A stretch of 8,660 nucleotides of DNA from DASXMX01 sp036794395 (lineage in GTDB: Bacteria > Planctomycetota > Phycisphaerae > Tepidisphaerales > Tepidisphaeraceae). The stretch is from the NCBI GenBank assembly GCA_036794395.1, contig DAIRGS010000296.1, forward strand, positions 1-8,660, given 5' to 3'. The translations under genes and the position numbers were made by a program. This document shows positions 1 to 5,746 of this stretch, piece by piece. The notes beneath the pieces are model-generated. The model did not search any database. It saw nothing but the letters and a program-made list of their open reading frames with translations, and was not told the DNA's origin. Position 1 is the stretch's first letter. Each line of letters starts with the position of its first letter.

Positions 1-2
1 AC

Positions 3-21
3 CACGGCCTGGAAGGCCGTG
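3..21. repeat. Short perfect palindrome (hairpin)
   Basis: CACGGCCT and AGGCCGTG form an 8-bp perfect stem around a 3-base loop at the left edge of the window, with no T-run on either side. It lies about 130 bases beyond the 3' end of ribF. It could be a REP-like intergenic palindrome or part of a gene cut off by the window edge. I see no gene in 1-154 on either strand. Confidence 0.4.
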
Positions 22-154
22 CCACTTAAATGCAGTGGCGCGGAGTCGCGCACGACGGTCATTTAGATGGGAAACTCGAATCCTGTGGTGTCGGGCTCGA
101 CCCCTGCACATGCGGCCCGGAGCGCCGTGCTTCCGCGCAAAATGCCGATGCGAG

Positions 155-1114
155 TTAGGCCAGAGCGCGTGCCGGATCCAGTGAGGAGCGAGCCAGCGAT
201 TCTTCGATATCGGTTGCGATCCGATTCTTAAGTGCTTCGATGTCGGAAAAGGTCTGTTGATCGCGAATCCAGTCGACGAATTGGAGATGGAGCACCTGTC
301 CATACAAATCGCCCGCGAAGTGGATGAGGTGGGCTTCAACCGTGCGCGGGTTGTTGCCGAAAGTTGGGTTGGTCCCGATGCTCAAGGCGACCGGCCAGGG
401 GCGTGCGGCAACCATGGTGCGGGCGACGTAGATGCCGTCGGCGGGGATGAGCTGTTCGAGGCAGTTGAGGTTGGCCGTGGGCACGCCGAGTTCGCGTCCG
501 CGCTTTGCCCCTTCGATCACGATGCCTTCGAGCCGGTAGGGACGACCTAGGCAGATCGCGGCATCTCGCACGCGCCCCTGCGCCAGCAACCACCGAATCA
601 CCGAACTGCTCACCGGCACGTCCAGCATGTTCAGCAGGGTCGCGTTCACCGGATCGACGACTTGAAGTTGAACTTCGCTGCCTGCCGACCATTCGCGGAG
701 GGTATCGATGGTTCCGCCGCGGTTTTTCCCGAAGGTGAATGAAGCGCCTTCGACCAGATACGCGGGACGAACCTGATCGCGAAGAATCTGCCAGAACCGC
801 TCCGCCGATAGATTGAGCACTTCCTGGCTCGGAGGCAGGATGACCAGAATATCCACGCCCGCCTCGGCCAGCAGATGGCGCTTGTACTCGGGAAGCGTGA
901 GCCGGGGAGGGACGCGGTCGGGGCGCAGAACCGTCAGCGGATGCGGCTCAAATGTGACGACAACAGTGGCGGAGGCACGGCTCGCGGTTTTGAGCCGGCC
1001 AACGGTTTCGAGCAGCGTGCGATGGCCGAGGTGCATGCCATCGAAGTTGCCGATGGTCATCGCCGAACCTGGAGGAAGCTGTTCAAGGCCAACCAGCCCT
1101 TCGAGAATTCTCAT
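155..1114 (-). CDS. ribF: Bifunctional riboflavin kinase / FMN adenylyltransferase (FAD synthetase)
   Basis: This cytoplasmic enzyme converts riboflavin to FMN (kinase) and FMN to FAD (adenylyltransferase). Both domains are complete in 319 residues, a normal length for the family. The N-terminal nucleotidyltransferase domain shows TIGNFDGMHLGH (about residues 20-31, the HxGH-type nucleotide-binding motif), TFEPHP (about 54-59), a FTFGKNRGGT loop and VSSSVIRWLL, which matches the family VSSTxIR motif. The C-terminal riboflavin kinase domain shows GAKRGRELGVPTANL, DGIYVA, IGTNPTFGNNPRTVEAHL and GDLYG, ending in the typical F-DIEALKNRIATDI helix. The start at 1114 leaves the usual short lead before the first motif, although the ribosome binding site is weak. 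The gene is monocistronic here and divergent from the dienelactone hydrolase gene. It is not next to truB or rpsO, its common partners in other bacteria. Confidence 0.96.
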   Translation of the reverse strand: MRILEGLVGLEQLPPGSAMTIGNFDGMHLGHRTLLETVGRLKTASRASATVVVTFEPHPLTVLRPDRVPPRLTLPEYKRHLLAEAGVDILVILPPSQEVLNLSAERFWQILRDQVRPAYLVEGASFTFGKNRGGTIDTLREWSAGSEVQLQVVDPVNATLLNMLDVPVSSSVIRWLLAQGRVRDAAICLGRPYRLEGIVIEGAKRGRELGVPTANLNCLEQLIPADGIYVARTMVAARPWPVALSIGTNPTFGNNPRTVEAHLIHFAGDLYGQVLHLQFVDWIRDQQTFSDIEALKNRIATDIEESLARSSLDPARALA

Positions 1115-1200
1115 ATTGAGTCTGACCGCTCCATCTGGTCGCCGGTGATTGGTGGAATGTTACGCGGCAAAACACACCTGTTCGGCAAACGACTCGATGC

Positions 1201-1240
1201 TACAATCCCCGCGCGGTGCGGGGGAAGTCGAGGAAAGGGA
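1201..1240 (+). promoter_or_regulatory. Probable -10 box, leader hairpin and Shine-Dalgarno for the hydrolase operon
   Basis: TACAAT at 1201-1206 matches five of six bases of the sigma70 -10 consensus, but no good -35 sits 16-18 bases upstream. Directly after it, CCCCGC (1207-1212) and GCGGGG (1218-1223) form a 6-bp GC stem around a 5-base loop, which would lie at or near the 5' end of the transcript. AGGAAAGG (1231-1238) is a strong purine-rich ribosome binding site and decides the ATG at 1246 over an in-frame ATG at 1216. The promoter is inferred; the stem and ribosome binding site are seen directly. Confidence 0.45.
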
Positions 1241-1245
1241 TTGTC

Positions 1246-2052
1246 ATGAAATACGTGTTGGCGGCAATCGGGATGATGCTGGTTTTGTCGGGAGCCGCCC
1301 GGGCGGCGATCAAGAGTGAGCCGGTGGAGTATCGCCTCGGGGATATGACCTTTAAGAGCGTGATCGTGTACGACGATGCCGTCAGCGGAAAACTGCCGGG
1401 AATCGCGGTGTATCCGGAGTGGTGGGGATTAGACGATTATGCGAAGCATCGGGCACAGATGCTCGCGGAACTGGGATATGTGGCGATTGCGGTTGATCTG
1501 TATGGTAACGGCCAGTCGACCCAGGATCCGGCACAGGCGGGGAAGTGGGCCGGGGCATTGAAGGCGGATCGCAAAGTGTTGCGCGATCGTGCAAACGCCG
1601 GGTTAGAACAACTGAAGAAGAATTCGCGAGTTGATGGGGCAAAGCTCGGGGCGATTGGTTATTGCTTTGGCGGTGCGACGGCCATTGAACTAGGTCGAAG
1701 CGGCGCGGATGTGAAGGCGATTGCGACATTTCATGCGGCGTTGGATTCGCCAAGCCCGGCCGACGGCAAGAACATCAAGGGCCGGTTGCTGGTGTGCCAC
1801 GGGGGAGATGATACGTTCGAAACCCCAAAGGACATTGAGGCCTTCGAGCAGGAAATGCGGCAGAATCACGTGGACTGGGAAATGAATGTGTACGGCGGCG
1901 CGGTCCATAGTTTTTCGAATCCCGGCGCCGATAAGCACGGCATTCCGGGCATCGCGTATAACGCGAAGGCGGATCAGCGATCGTGGCAGGCCATGCGAAC
2001 TTTGTTTGAGGAAGTATTTGGCAACCCGGCCGGTAAAGGGATGGCGCGATGA
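1246..2052 (+). CDS. Exported dienelactone hydrolase family protein
   Basis: This 268-residue alpha/beta hydrolase belongs to the dienelactone hydrolase (DLH) family. Residues 1-20 are a signal peptide (positive start, hydrophobic core, AARA before the likely cut), so the mature enzyme should act outside the cytoplasmic membrane. Classical DLH is cytoplasmic. The family triad is visible: Cys140 in GYCFGG, Asp189 in HGGDDTF and His221 in AVHSF. YPEWWG (56-61) supplies Glu58, which is conserved in the family near the nucleophile. The real substrate cannot be read from sequence: most DLH-family members outside chlorocatechol pathways have unknown esters as substrates, and no catechol-degradation genes are nearby. 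The start at 1246 has a strong AGGAAAGG site. The stop overlaps the next start (ATGA), so the two genes are probably translationally coupled. Confidence 0.9.
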   Translation: MKYVLAAIGMMLVLSGAARAAIKSEPVEYRLGDMTFKSVIVYDDAVSGKLPGIAVYPEWWGLDDYAKHRAQMLAELGYVAIAVDLYGNGQSTQDPAQAGKWAGALKADRKVLRDRANAGLEQLKKNSRVDGAKLGAIGYCFGGATAIELGRSGADVKAIATFHAALDSPSPADGKNIKGRLLVCHGGDDTFETPKDIEAFEQEMRQNHVDWEMNVYGGAVHSFSNPGADKHGIPGIAYNAKADQRSWQAMRTLFEEVFGNPAGKGMAR

Positions 2053-2720
2053 AGGGAAACCGGTTTGGCCGGCTGATTGTGGGCCTGTCTTTCGCCTGCG
2101 CCGGAATGGGGGGCTGCGCGGCAGAGCATAATTCTGAATCGAAAGGCGCCGCGCGCGATTCGATGCACATCCCCCTGGCCGTGCGCGGGGAGAATGCGAT
2201 TATCCGATTGGAATTTCCGACCGGAAAGCAGACGATCGACCCGGGGCAATTTCAGAAAGATGAAATCTGCTATTTGAAGGCCGGTGAATTTCGTATCGAT
2301 TGCTTCACCGATGGATCGTCTTTGACATTGGGCCCAATCGATTCGAACGACCTGCTGACGGACAATCCGGGCTGGAACCTGGAGCCTCTCAATGGTGACG
2401 AGCAGGCCAGGCAGTTTCTGCAAATCAGCGCGGTGCTGGCGCTGGTGGCGGGATCGGTGGATCGACTGCCGGCCACGCTCTCAGACTACATTCAAAGCCC
2501 CGGCCAGCACCTGACTCAGGCGCTGGATCTGACCGAAATGCTTCTGACGGAAGATCGAGTTCATCTCGAGGGGTTCGCACGCGGCGGCAAATTCAATGTG
2601 AGCGTTGAACTGAGCGACGCGGGCCGCGAGAAGCTTGAGGGCGCGATCGACGAGGCGGGAGATTCACCGGGTGGATTGCAACAGGTGAATGACTTATCGC
2701 GACGAAGGCCGAGAAATTGA
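2049..2720 (+). CDS. Small hypothetical lipoprotein
   Basis: I do not recognise this 223-residue protein. The first 22 residues are basic then hydrophobic and end in GMGGC, a lipobox-like site with Cys23 as the likely lipidated residue, so it is probably membrane-anchored and exported. The mature part is hydrophilic, starting with a beta-rich stretch (IIRLEF, YLKAGEFRIDCF) and then mostly helical (QARQFLQISAVLALVAG, LTQALDLTEMLL). There are no obvious catalytic motifs. Its ATG overlaps the stop of the hydrolase gene, with AAAGGG at 2035-2040 as the ribosome binding site, so it is the second gene of a two-gene operon and may assist or anchor the exported hydrolase. That role is inference from position only. 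Confidence 0.8.
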   Translation: MKGNRFGRLIVGLSFACAGMGGCAAEHNSESKGAARDSMHIPLAVRGENAIIRLEFPTGKQTIDPGQFQKDEICYLKAGEFRIDCFTDGSSLTLGPIDSNDLLTDNPGWNLEPLNGDEQARQFLQISAVLALVAGSVDRLPATLSDYIQSPGQHLTQALDLTEMLLTEDRVHLEGFARGGKFNVSVELSDAGREKLEGAIDEAGDSPGGLQQVNDLSRRRPRN

Positions 2721-2752
2721 AATGATTCGAAAATTCAACTCGCACTGCCTCC

Positions 2753-2781
2753 TTCACGCGCATATCTCACGCGCCTACAGT
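2753..2781 (+). promoter_or_regulatory. Candidate sigma70 promoter
   Basis: TTCACG (2753-2758) and TACAGT (2776-2781) are separated by 17 bases, each matching four of six consensus positions. They sit just before the GGGAGGT ribosome binding site (2790-2796) of the gene that starts at 2805. This suggests that gene has its own transcript rather than only reading through from the hydrolase-lipoprotein pair. Assigned by eye from the consensus. Confidence 0.35.
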
Positions 2782-2804
2782 ATCTCAATGGGAGGTCATA
2801 CGTA

Positions 2805-3974
2805 ATGCGAACGCGACAAACTATGTGTACGGGGTTAAACGGCATCTTCATGATGACAATGTTCGTGATGGCTGCATCGGGCATTGCGCGCGGGCAGGCG
2901 AGCAACGGACCCGTGCCCATCGACAAGGCGGCGGGCCGAGTTGGCACTTTTCAAGTATTGCTCAATGAGCGGAGCCCGCTGAGTAAACCGTCTGATGTCG
3001 CAATTCGAATTTCCCAGAAACTCACGCCCACTGACACGGACTACGATCTGGCCAAAGAGCCCTTCGAGACGTTTGTGCCCAAATCGGCGGGGGATGATGG
3101 GAAATATGGATTGATGATTCCGATGCCATTCGGCGGACACGGGTTTCCGCCGCGCAATTGGATTGAGGTATTGGAACGGCATCACATGATCTGGATGGGC
3201 GATAGCTCGGCAGGGGACGGGCGTGCGCCGATTCAGCGGATTGGGTTGGTTTTGGACGCGGTGCACAATGCAGAGAAGGTCTGGCCGATTGATCCTGCGC
3301 GGGTTTATGTTTGCCCGGCGTCGTCCTCGACGGCGGCGTGCGCGGTGGCGCTTTATTATCCGGAGGTTTTCAGAGGGCAGCTGTGTGCCGGTTCGTGCGG
3401 GTGGTATACAAATGTGACCGATCCGCGCACGCGATCATTCTGGAAGACCACGGATTTTGCGCAACCCAAGCCCGAGCAATTCGGGCTGGCGCGATCGCAG
3501 GGACGATTCTTTTTTGTCGGCCGGCGGGAGGAATCGGGCAATTCCGGTGAGGTGGAAGTTGTCGCAAAGGAAGGTTACGGGCGAGCGGGGTTCAAGCACA
3601 TTAAGACGATCGTTGTACCCGCTTCGGAAATCACGGTATGGAGCAGTTATCCGGCGAGTTGGTTTGATCAGGGCGTGGAATTTTTGGATTCCGGGGCCGC
3701 TGATGCCAGGGTGGCCGACGAGAAGATTGCCGCAGCGGCGGCTGCCCGCAATGCTCGCCCGGCCGGAGCGGCGGCCCCGCCACCAGGCGCCGCAACCACG
3801 GGCGACGATGCCAGCCGCAAAGCGGCCGCCGCGTTGAGCCTGGCGAAAAGCTACATCAATGCAGCCCAATACGATGCCGCCCGCAAAAAACTTCAGAGCA
3901 TCGTACAAAGTTATTCGAGCACGCCCTCCGCGGCCGAAGCGGCAAAGCTGCTAAAAGATATTCAGGACAAATGA
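2805..3974 (+). CDS. Exported alpha/beta-hydrolase-like protein with C-terminal TPR-like segment, probable pseudo-esterase
   Basis: This 389-residue protein has a signal peptide (residues 1 to about 30, ending GIARG-QA). Residues about 80-297 resemble the PHB-depolymerase/feruloyl-esterase-like branch of alpha/beta hydrolases. The framework is clear: GLMIPMPFGGHGFPPRNW, then HHMIWMGDSSAGDGRAPIQRIGL, AVHNAEKVWPIDPARVYV, YYPEVFRG and GFKHIKTIVVP, ending FDQGVEFLD. The catalytic sites look eroded. The nucleophile elbow reads PASSST (171-176) instead of GxSxG, the usual Asp strand reads VGRREESGN, and VPASEI stands where a VPGMGH-type His is expected. An Ala/Pro-rich linker (about 305-335) leads to LAKSYINAAQYDAARKKLQSIVQSY, a single TPR-like hairpin of the kind seen in BamD/YbgF-type proteins. 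It may bind rather than hydrolyse a ligand. The start is set by a strong GGGAGGT site 8 bases upstream. It converges on the next gene with 20 bases between stops. Confidence 0.82.
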   Translation: MRTRQTMCTGLNGIFMMTMFVMAASGIARGQASNGPVPIDKAAGRVGTFQVLLNERSPLSKPSDVAIRISQKLTPTDTDYDLAKEPFETFVPKSAGDDGKYGLMIPMPFGGHGFPPRNWIEVLERHHMIWMGDSSAGDGRAPIQRIGLVLDAVHNAEKVWPIDPARVYVCPASSSTAACAVALYYPEVFRGQLCAGSCGWYTNVTDPRTRSFWKTTDFAQPKPEQFGLARSQGRFFFVGRREESGNSGEVEVVAKEGYGRAGFKHIKTIVVPASEITVWSSYPASWFDQGVEFLDSGAADARVADEKIAAAAAARNARPAGAAAPPPGAATTGDDASRKAAAALSLAKSYINAAQYDAARKKLQSIVQSYSSTPSAAEAAKLLKDIQDK

Positions 3975-3994
3975 AACAGCGCGGCTTGAGGCAA

Positions 3995-4624
3995 TCAGCC
4001 CGGAATGGGAGCGGAGGCAGGCTTATCTGGAGCGGGCCTGGCCGGCTCATCGACATGCGGCACCGCGGTTTCGGCAGCTCGGGCGGCGGTGCTGATCTCC
4101 GCGAGGTTGGGTGCGAATTTCGCGCGATAACCGAAATAAACCACCCACGCGTTGAACCCTTTCACCACGACATATCCGCGCACGTGGTACTTGTCGTTCT
4201 CGGCTTCAAACCACTCGCGACCGAGTTCGTCTGTCCATTCGGCAAGCACCTTTCCCCCGCCCGCCTGTTTGGAATACTCCTGCTTGGCGAACCACACCAC
4301 CGCCTTGGTGCTCAGCGGAAACGGCAGATGGGCGTTCACCACGCCGACGCCGGTATGGGTGGAAGGCGAGCGCCACTGTTCATGAGCGTAAAGTGGGTTG
4401 GGCTTGGACGGGAGCAACTGCCATCTTCGCGGAGCCGCGATGGACGTTTGGATGGATGGGATGGTTTTGGATGAATCGAGGCCTGAGAAATCGATCAGCG
4501 CCTGATGTTCGATGAGTTGGCGGCTTGAGACGGATTTGCCGGACTGGCAGCCGCCTGACGAGGCCACCGACGCCAGAAGCGCAACGGTCTGAAAGATAAC
4601 CGTGGGAAAACAACGAACCACCAT
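3995..4624 (-). CDS. Conserved hypothetical lipoprotein, Trp/Tyr-rich
   Basis: This 209-residue protein starts with a hydrophobic signal (residues 6-22) and SSGGC, with Cys26 as the probable lipidation site; the -3 residue is Ser rather than the usual Leu. The core (about 66-168) is dense in aromatic and charged motifs: RRWQLLP, LYAHEQWRSPSTHTGVG, LPFPLSTKAVVWFAKQEYSK, LAEWTDELGREWFEAEN and KYHVRGYVVVKGFNAWVVYFGY. It resembles a conserved planctomycete hypothetical as I remember it, with no assigned function. The tail (175-209) is Ala/Pro-rich and low-complexity. The start at 4624 is preferred over an upstream in-frame ATG at 4714 because GGAG (4631-4634) lies 6 bases before it and the signal peptide begins there. 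It is convergent with the pseudo-esterase gene, and no terminator is evident in the 20-base gap. Confidence 0.85.
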   Translation of the reverse strand: MVVRCFPTVIFQTVALLASVASSGGCQSGKSVSSRQLIEHQALIDFSGLDSSKTIPSIQTSIAAPRRWQLLPSKPNPLYAHEQWRSPSTHTGVGVVNAHLPFPLSTKAVVWFAKQEYSKQAGGGKVLAEWTDELGREWFEAENDKYHVRGYVVVKGFNAWVVYFGYRAKFAPNLAEISTAARAAETAVPHVDEPARPAPDKPASAPIPG

Positions 4625-4926
4625 GTACGACTCCACAACCCGGGTTACAGCGCGGCCTGGTTGAGACGCCTTGGAATTGCCCGATCTCCAAAGCATCGTC
4701 GTGGGAGAACCCAAAACTGGAATTTCTTCCCGGTTATGGGGCTTACGGACGGTATTGGTGGCTGGTTCGGCTGCCGGGCTCGATTAAACGCCAACGCCGT
4801 TGTCCGAAAGTTTGACGGGGGCTCTTCGGAGCAACGGCGATGGCATTTTCGAGAGCGTGGTGCCGCCCCTATACCACCAGAGTTTCTTTTATCACAACTG
4901 GGGCACATTTCCAGAGAAAACCCGCC
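4625..4926. other. Gene-free spacer between rpmE and the lipoprotein gene
   Basis: About 300 bases hold no convincing gene. Open frames across it on either strand read as low-complexity shadows without ribosome binding sites. The one structural feature is a long stem-loop at 4795-4839. The minus-strand promoter of the lipoprotein gene should lie in 4640-4790, but no clear -35/-10 pair stands out. Confidence 0.6.
4795..4839. terminator. Long stem-loop, possible rpmE terminator
   Basis: CGCCGTTG-TCCGAA (4795-4808) pairs with TTCGGA-CAACGGCG (4825-4839). This makes 14 base pairs with a single bulged G at 4831 and a 16-base loop. It sits about 90 bases past the rpmE stop on the minus strand. There is no long T-run directly after the stem on that strand (only TTTAA further on), so it may be an imperfect terminator, a 3'-end stabiliser or a palindromic repeat. 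The pairing is seen directly; its role is inferred. Confidence 0.45.
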
Positions 4927-5184
4927 CTACTTGGCGGCGGCGGCAGCAGGCGCGGCAGCCGGGCCGGCGGTTTTCTGGAAGCTGTAGGTTCCGCCGAACT
5001 TCTTGCTGAAGCGTTCGACGCGGCCGGCGGTGTCAACGAACTTCTGTTTGCCAGTGAAGAACGGATGGCAAACGCTGCAAATGTCGACATTTATGCGAGC
5101 CGTTGTGCTGCGCGTGACGAAGGTATTGCCACAGGCGCAGTGGACGTTGCAGATCTGATAGCGGGGATGAATCTTGGGACGCAT
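4927..5184 (-). CDS. rpmE: 50S ribosomal protein L31, zinc-binding type
   Basis: This 85-residue large-subunit protein bridges the two ribosomal subunits. It starts MRPKIHPRY, matching the family's IHPKY opening. It keeps the four zinc ligands of the Cys-containing (type A) form: Cys16 and Cys18 (CAC), Cys36 and Cys39 (CSVC). The hallmark HPFFTGKQKFVDTAGRVERFSKKFG follows. Beyond the normal family end it has an Ala/Pro-rich tail (about residues 70-85), longer than the roughly 70-residue E. coli protein. The ATG at 5184 has a strong AAAGGAG site (5190-5196); the longer frame from 5229 would add 15 residues foreign to the family. It is a single gene on the minus strand. The retained cysteines indicate the zinc-replete L31, which in some bacteria is swapped for a Cys-less paralogue under zinc limitation; no paralogue or Zur-like site is evident here. 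Confidence 0.95.
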   Translation of the reverse strand: MRPKIHPRYQICNVHCACGNTFVTRSTTARINVDICSVCHPFFTGKQKFVDTAGRVERFSKKFGGTYSFQKTAGPAAAPAAAAAK

Positions 5185-5247
5185 GACGACTCCTTTGTCC
5201 CGATCGTGCGCTGCCGCGATTCGCCGCAACGTCAGCCGGGTGCTTCA

Positions 5248-5253
5248 CTTATA
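5248..5253 (-). promoter_or_regulatory. Possible -10 box for rpmE
   Basis: On the minus strand TATAAG sits in an AT-rich patch about 63 bases before the rpmE start, the only such patch in the leader. The hexamer 17 bases further upstream (GAACGA) is a poor -35, so this is tentative. Confidence 0.25.
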
Positions 5254-5357
5254 CGAATAAAACCGCGTTGTCGTTCGACCGCGCGGGGCGGAGACTGTAT
5301 CAGGGGTGTGGGGGAAAGGCAATCGCGAGCAAGGCGCGAGACATGCCGCTAACGTGC

Positions 5358-5415
5358 GTGCGACAGTAGAGCGAATCGGGGAAAGTGTCGCAAAACGTCG
5401 CATTTGTCGCATGGA
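5358..5415. repeat. Imperfect direct repeat, copy 1
   Basis: Starts GTGCGACAGT, continues with a GCGAA block and ends in a run of three heptamer-like units finishing TGTCGCATGGA. Copy 2 at 5482-5534 has the same order: GTGCGACAGT, GCGAA, clustered heptamers, TGTCGCATGGA. The copies differ in the middle, and their starts are 124 bases apart. Confidence 0.75.
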
Positions 5416-5481
5416 ATTCGATGAATGGATTGCAACTTAATTCAATACAGTTTCTTATGGTTTGTCTGGTGAATGGTGGTC

Positions 5482-5534
5482 GTGCGACAGTGGGGGCGAA
5501 TTTCGTGCGACAGGTGTCGCAAGTGTCGCATGGA
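5482..5534. repeat. Imperfect direct repeat, copy 2
   Basis: Second copy of the unit at 5358-5415. It contains the perfect inverted pair TGCGACAggTGTCGCA (5506-5521), followed after 2 bases by another TGTCGCA, so the heptamers here step by 9 bases. This spacing is tighter than in copy 1. Confidence 0.75.
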
Positions 5535-5583
5535 GGGCGGTTTTCAGGCGAAAAACAGGGGTGCCGTGTGACACTTGCGACAG
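5514..5583. repeat. 17-bp near-perfect inverted repeat with nested hairpin
   Basis: The 17 bases at 5514-5530 are complementary to 5567-5583 at 15 of 17 positions (mismatch or wobble at two). They enclose 36 bases. Inside these, GTTTTC (5540-5545) and GAAAAAC (5550-5556) can form a smaller stem with one bulge. The whole resembles a small palindromic mobile repeat or a strongly structured intergenic RNA. Coding on either strand is not supported. Confidence 0.65.
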
Positions 5584-5707
5584 TGCATGGATGTGATGAT
5601 TCGAAAGTCGGGAGGTTCTGCGGATCGGAACCAAGACGAACGCCGTCCTGAAAACTCGCGGGTTTCCATCGGCCGGGTCTCGCCCTTCAAAAACCCAAGC
5701 CTGATCG

Positions 5708-5738
5708 CCCGACATGCGCCTATGCCCCGATCGTCGGG
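5708..5738 (-). terminator. Weak stem-loop after the 147-residue hypothetical
   Basis: CCCGAC (5708-5713) and GTCGGG (5733-5738) pair across a 19-base loop, about 10 bases past the minus-strand stop at 5747. On that strand a TTTTT run follows only after more than ten further bases, so it is not a classical Rho-independent terminator. Confidence 0.3.
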
Positions 5739-5746
5739 TTGCATAC

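Larger units (their letters stand above)
5185..5746. other. 562-base gene-free region with a TGTCGCA heptamer array
   Basis: No convincing gene lies here. The rpmE leader occupies 5185 to about 5245. Between 5359 and 5582 there are eight exact copies of TGTCGCA or its complement TGCGACA: plus at 5386, 5405, 5515 and 5524; minus at 5359, 5483, 5506 and 5576. Two one-mismatch copies lie at 5396 (CGTCGCA) and 5567 (TGTGACA). About 0.03 would be expected by chance under uniform base composition. The order and spacing are given in the separate repeat entries. A further copy lies at 6315-6321, just upstream of the tRNA gene. Confidence 0.85.

Noticed and set aside
1115..1245. FMN riboswitch upstream of ribF
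   Set aside because: None of the conserved RFN-element blocks could be seen on the minus strand before ribF, and the leader is too short for the full structure.
4661..4987. Plus-strand gene in the spacer and over the rpmE 3' end
   Set aside because: It runs antisense through the L31 Ala-rich tail, giving a spurious Ala-run; it has no ribosome binding site or recognisable motif.
5358..5583. CRISPR array
   Set aside because: The repeated unit is only 7-9 bases, occurs in both orientations, and spacing varies from 2 to over 60 bases. There are no uniform repeats or spacers and no cas genes.
5385..5651. Small plus-strand gene through the heptamer array
   Set aside because: The frame is open mainly because the 9-base-stepped heptamers keep phase (VRQVSQVSH). 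It has no ribosome binding site and no protein-like composition.
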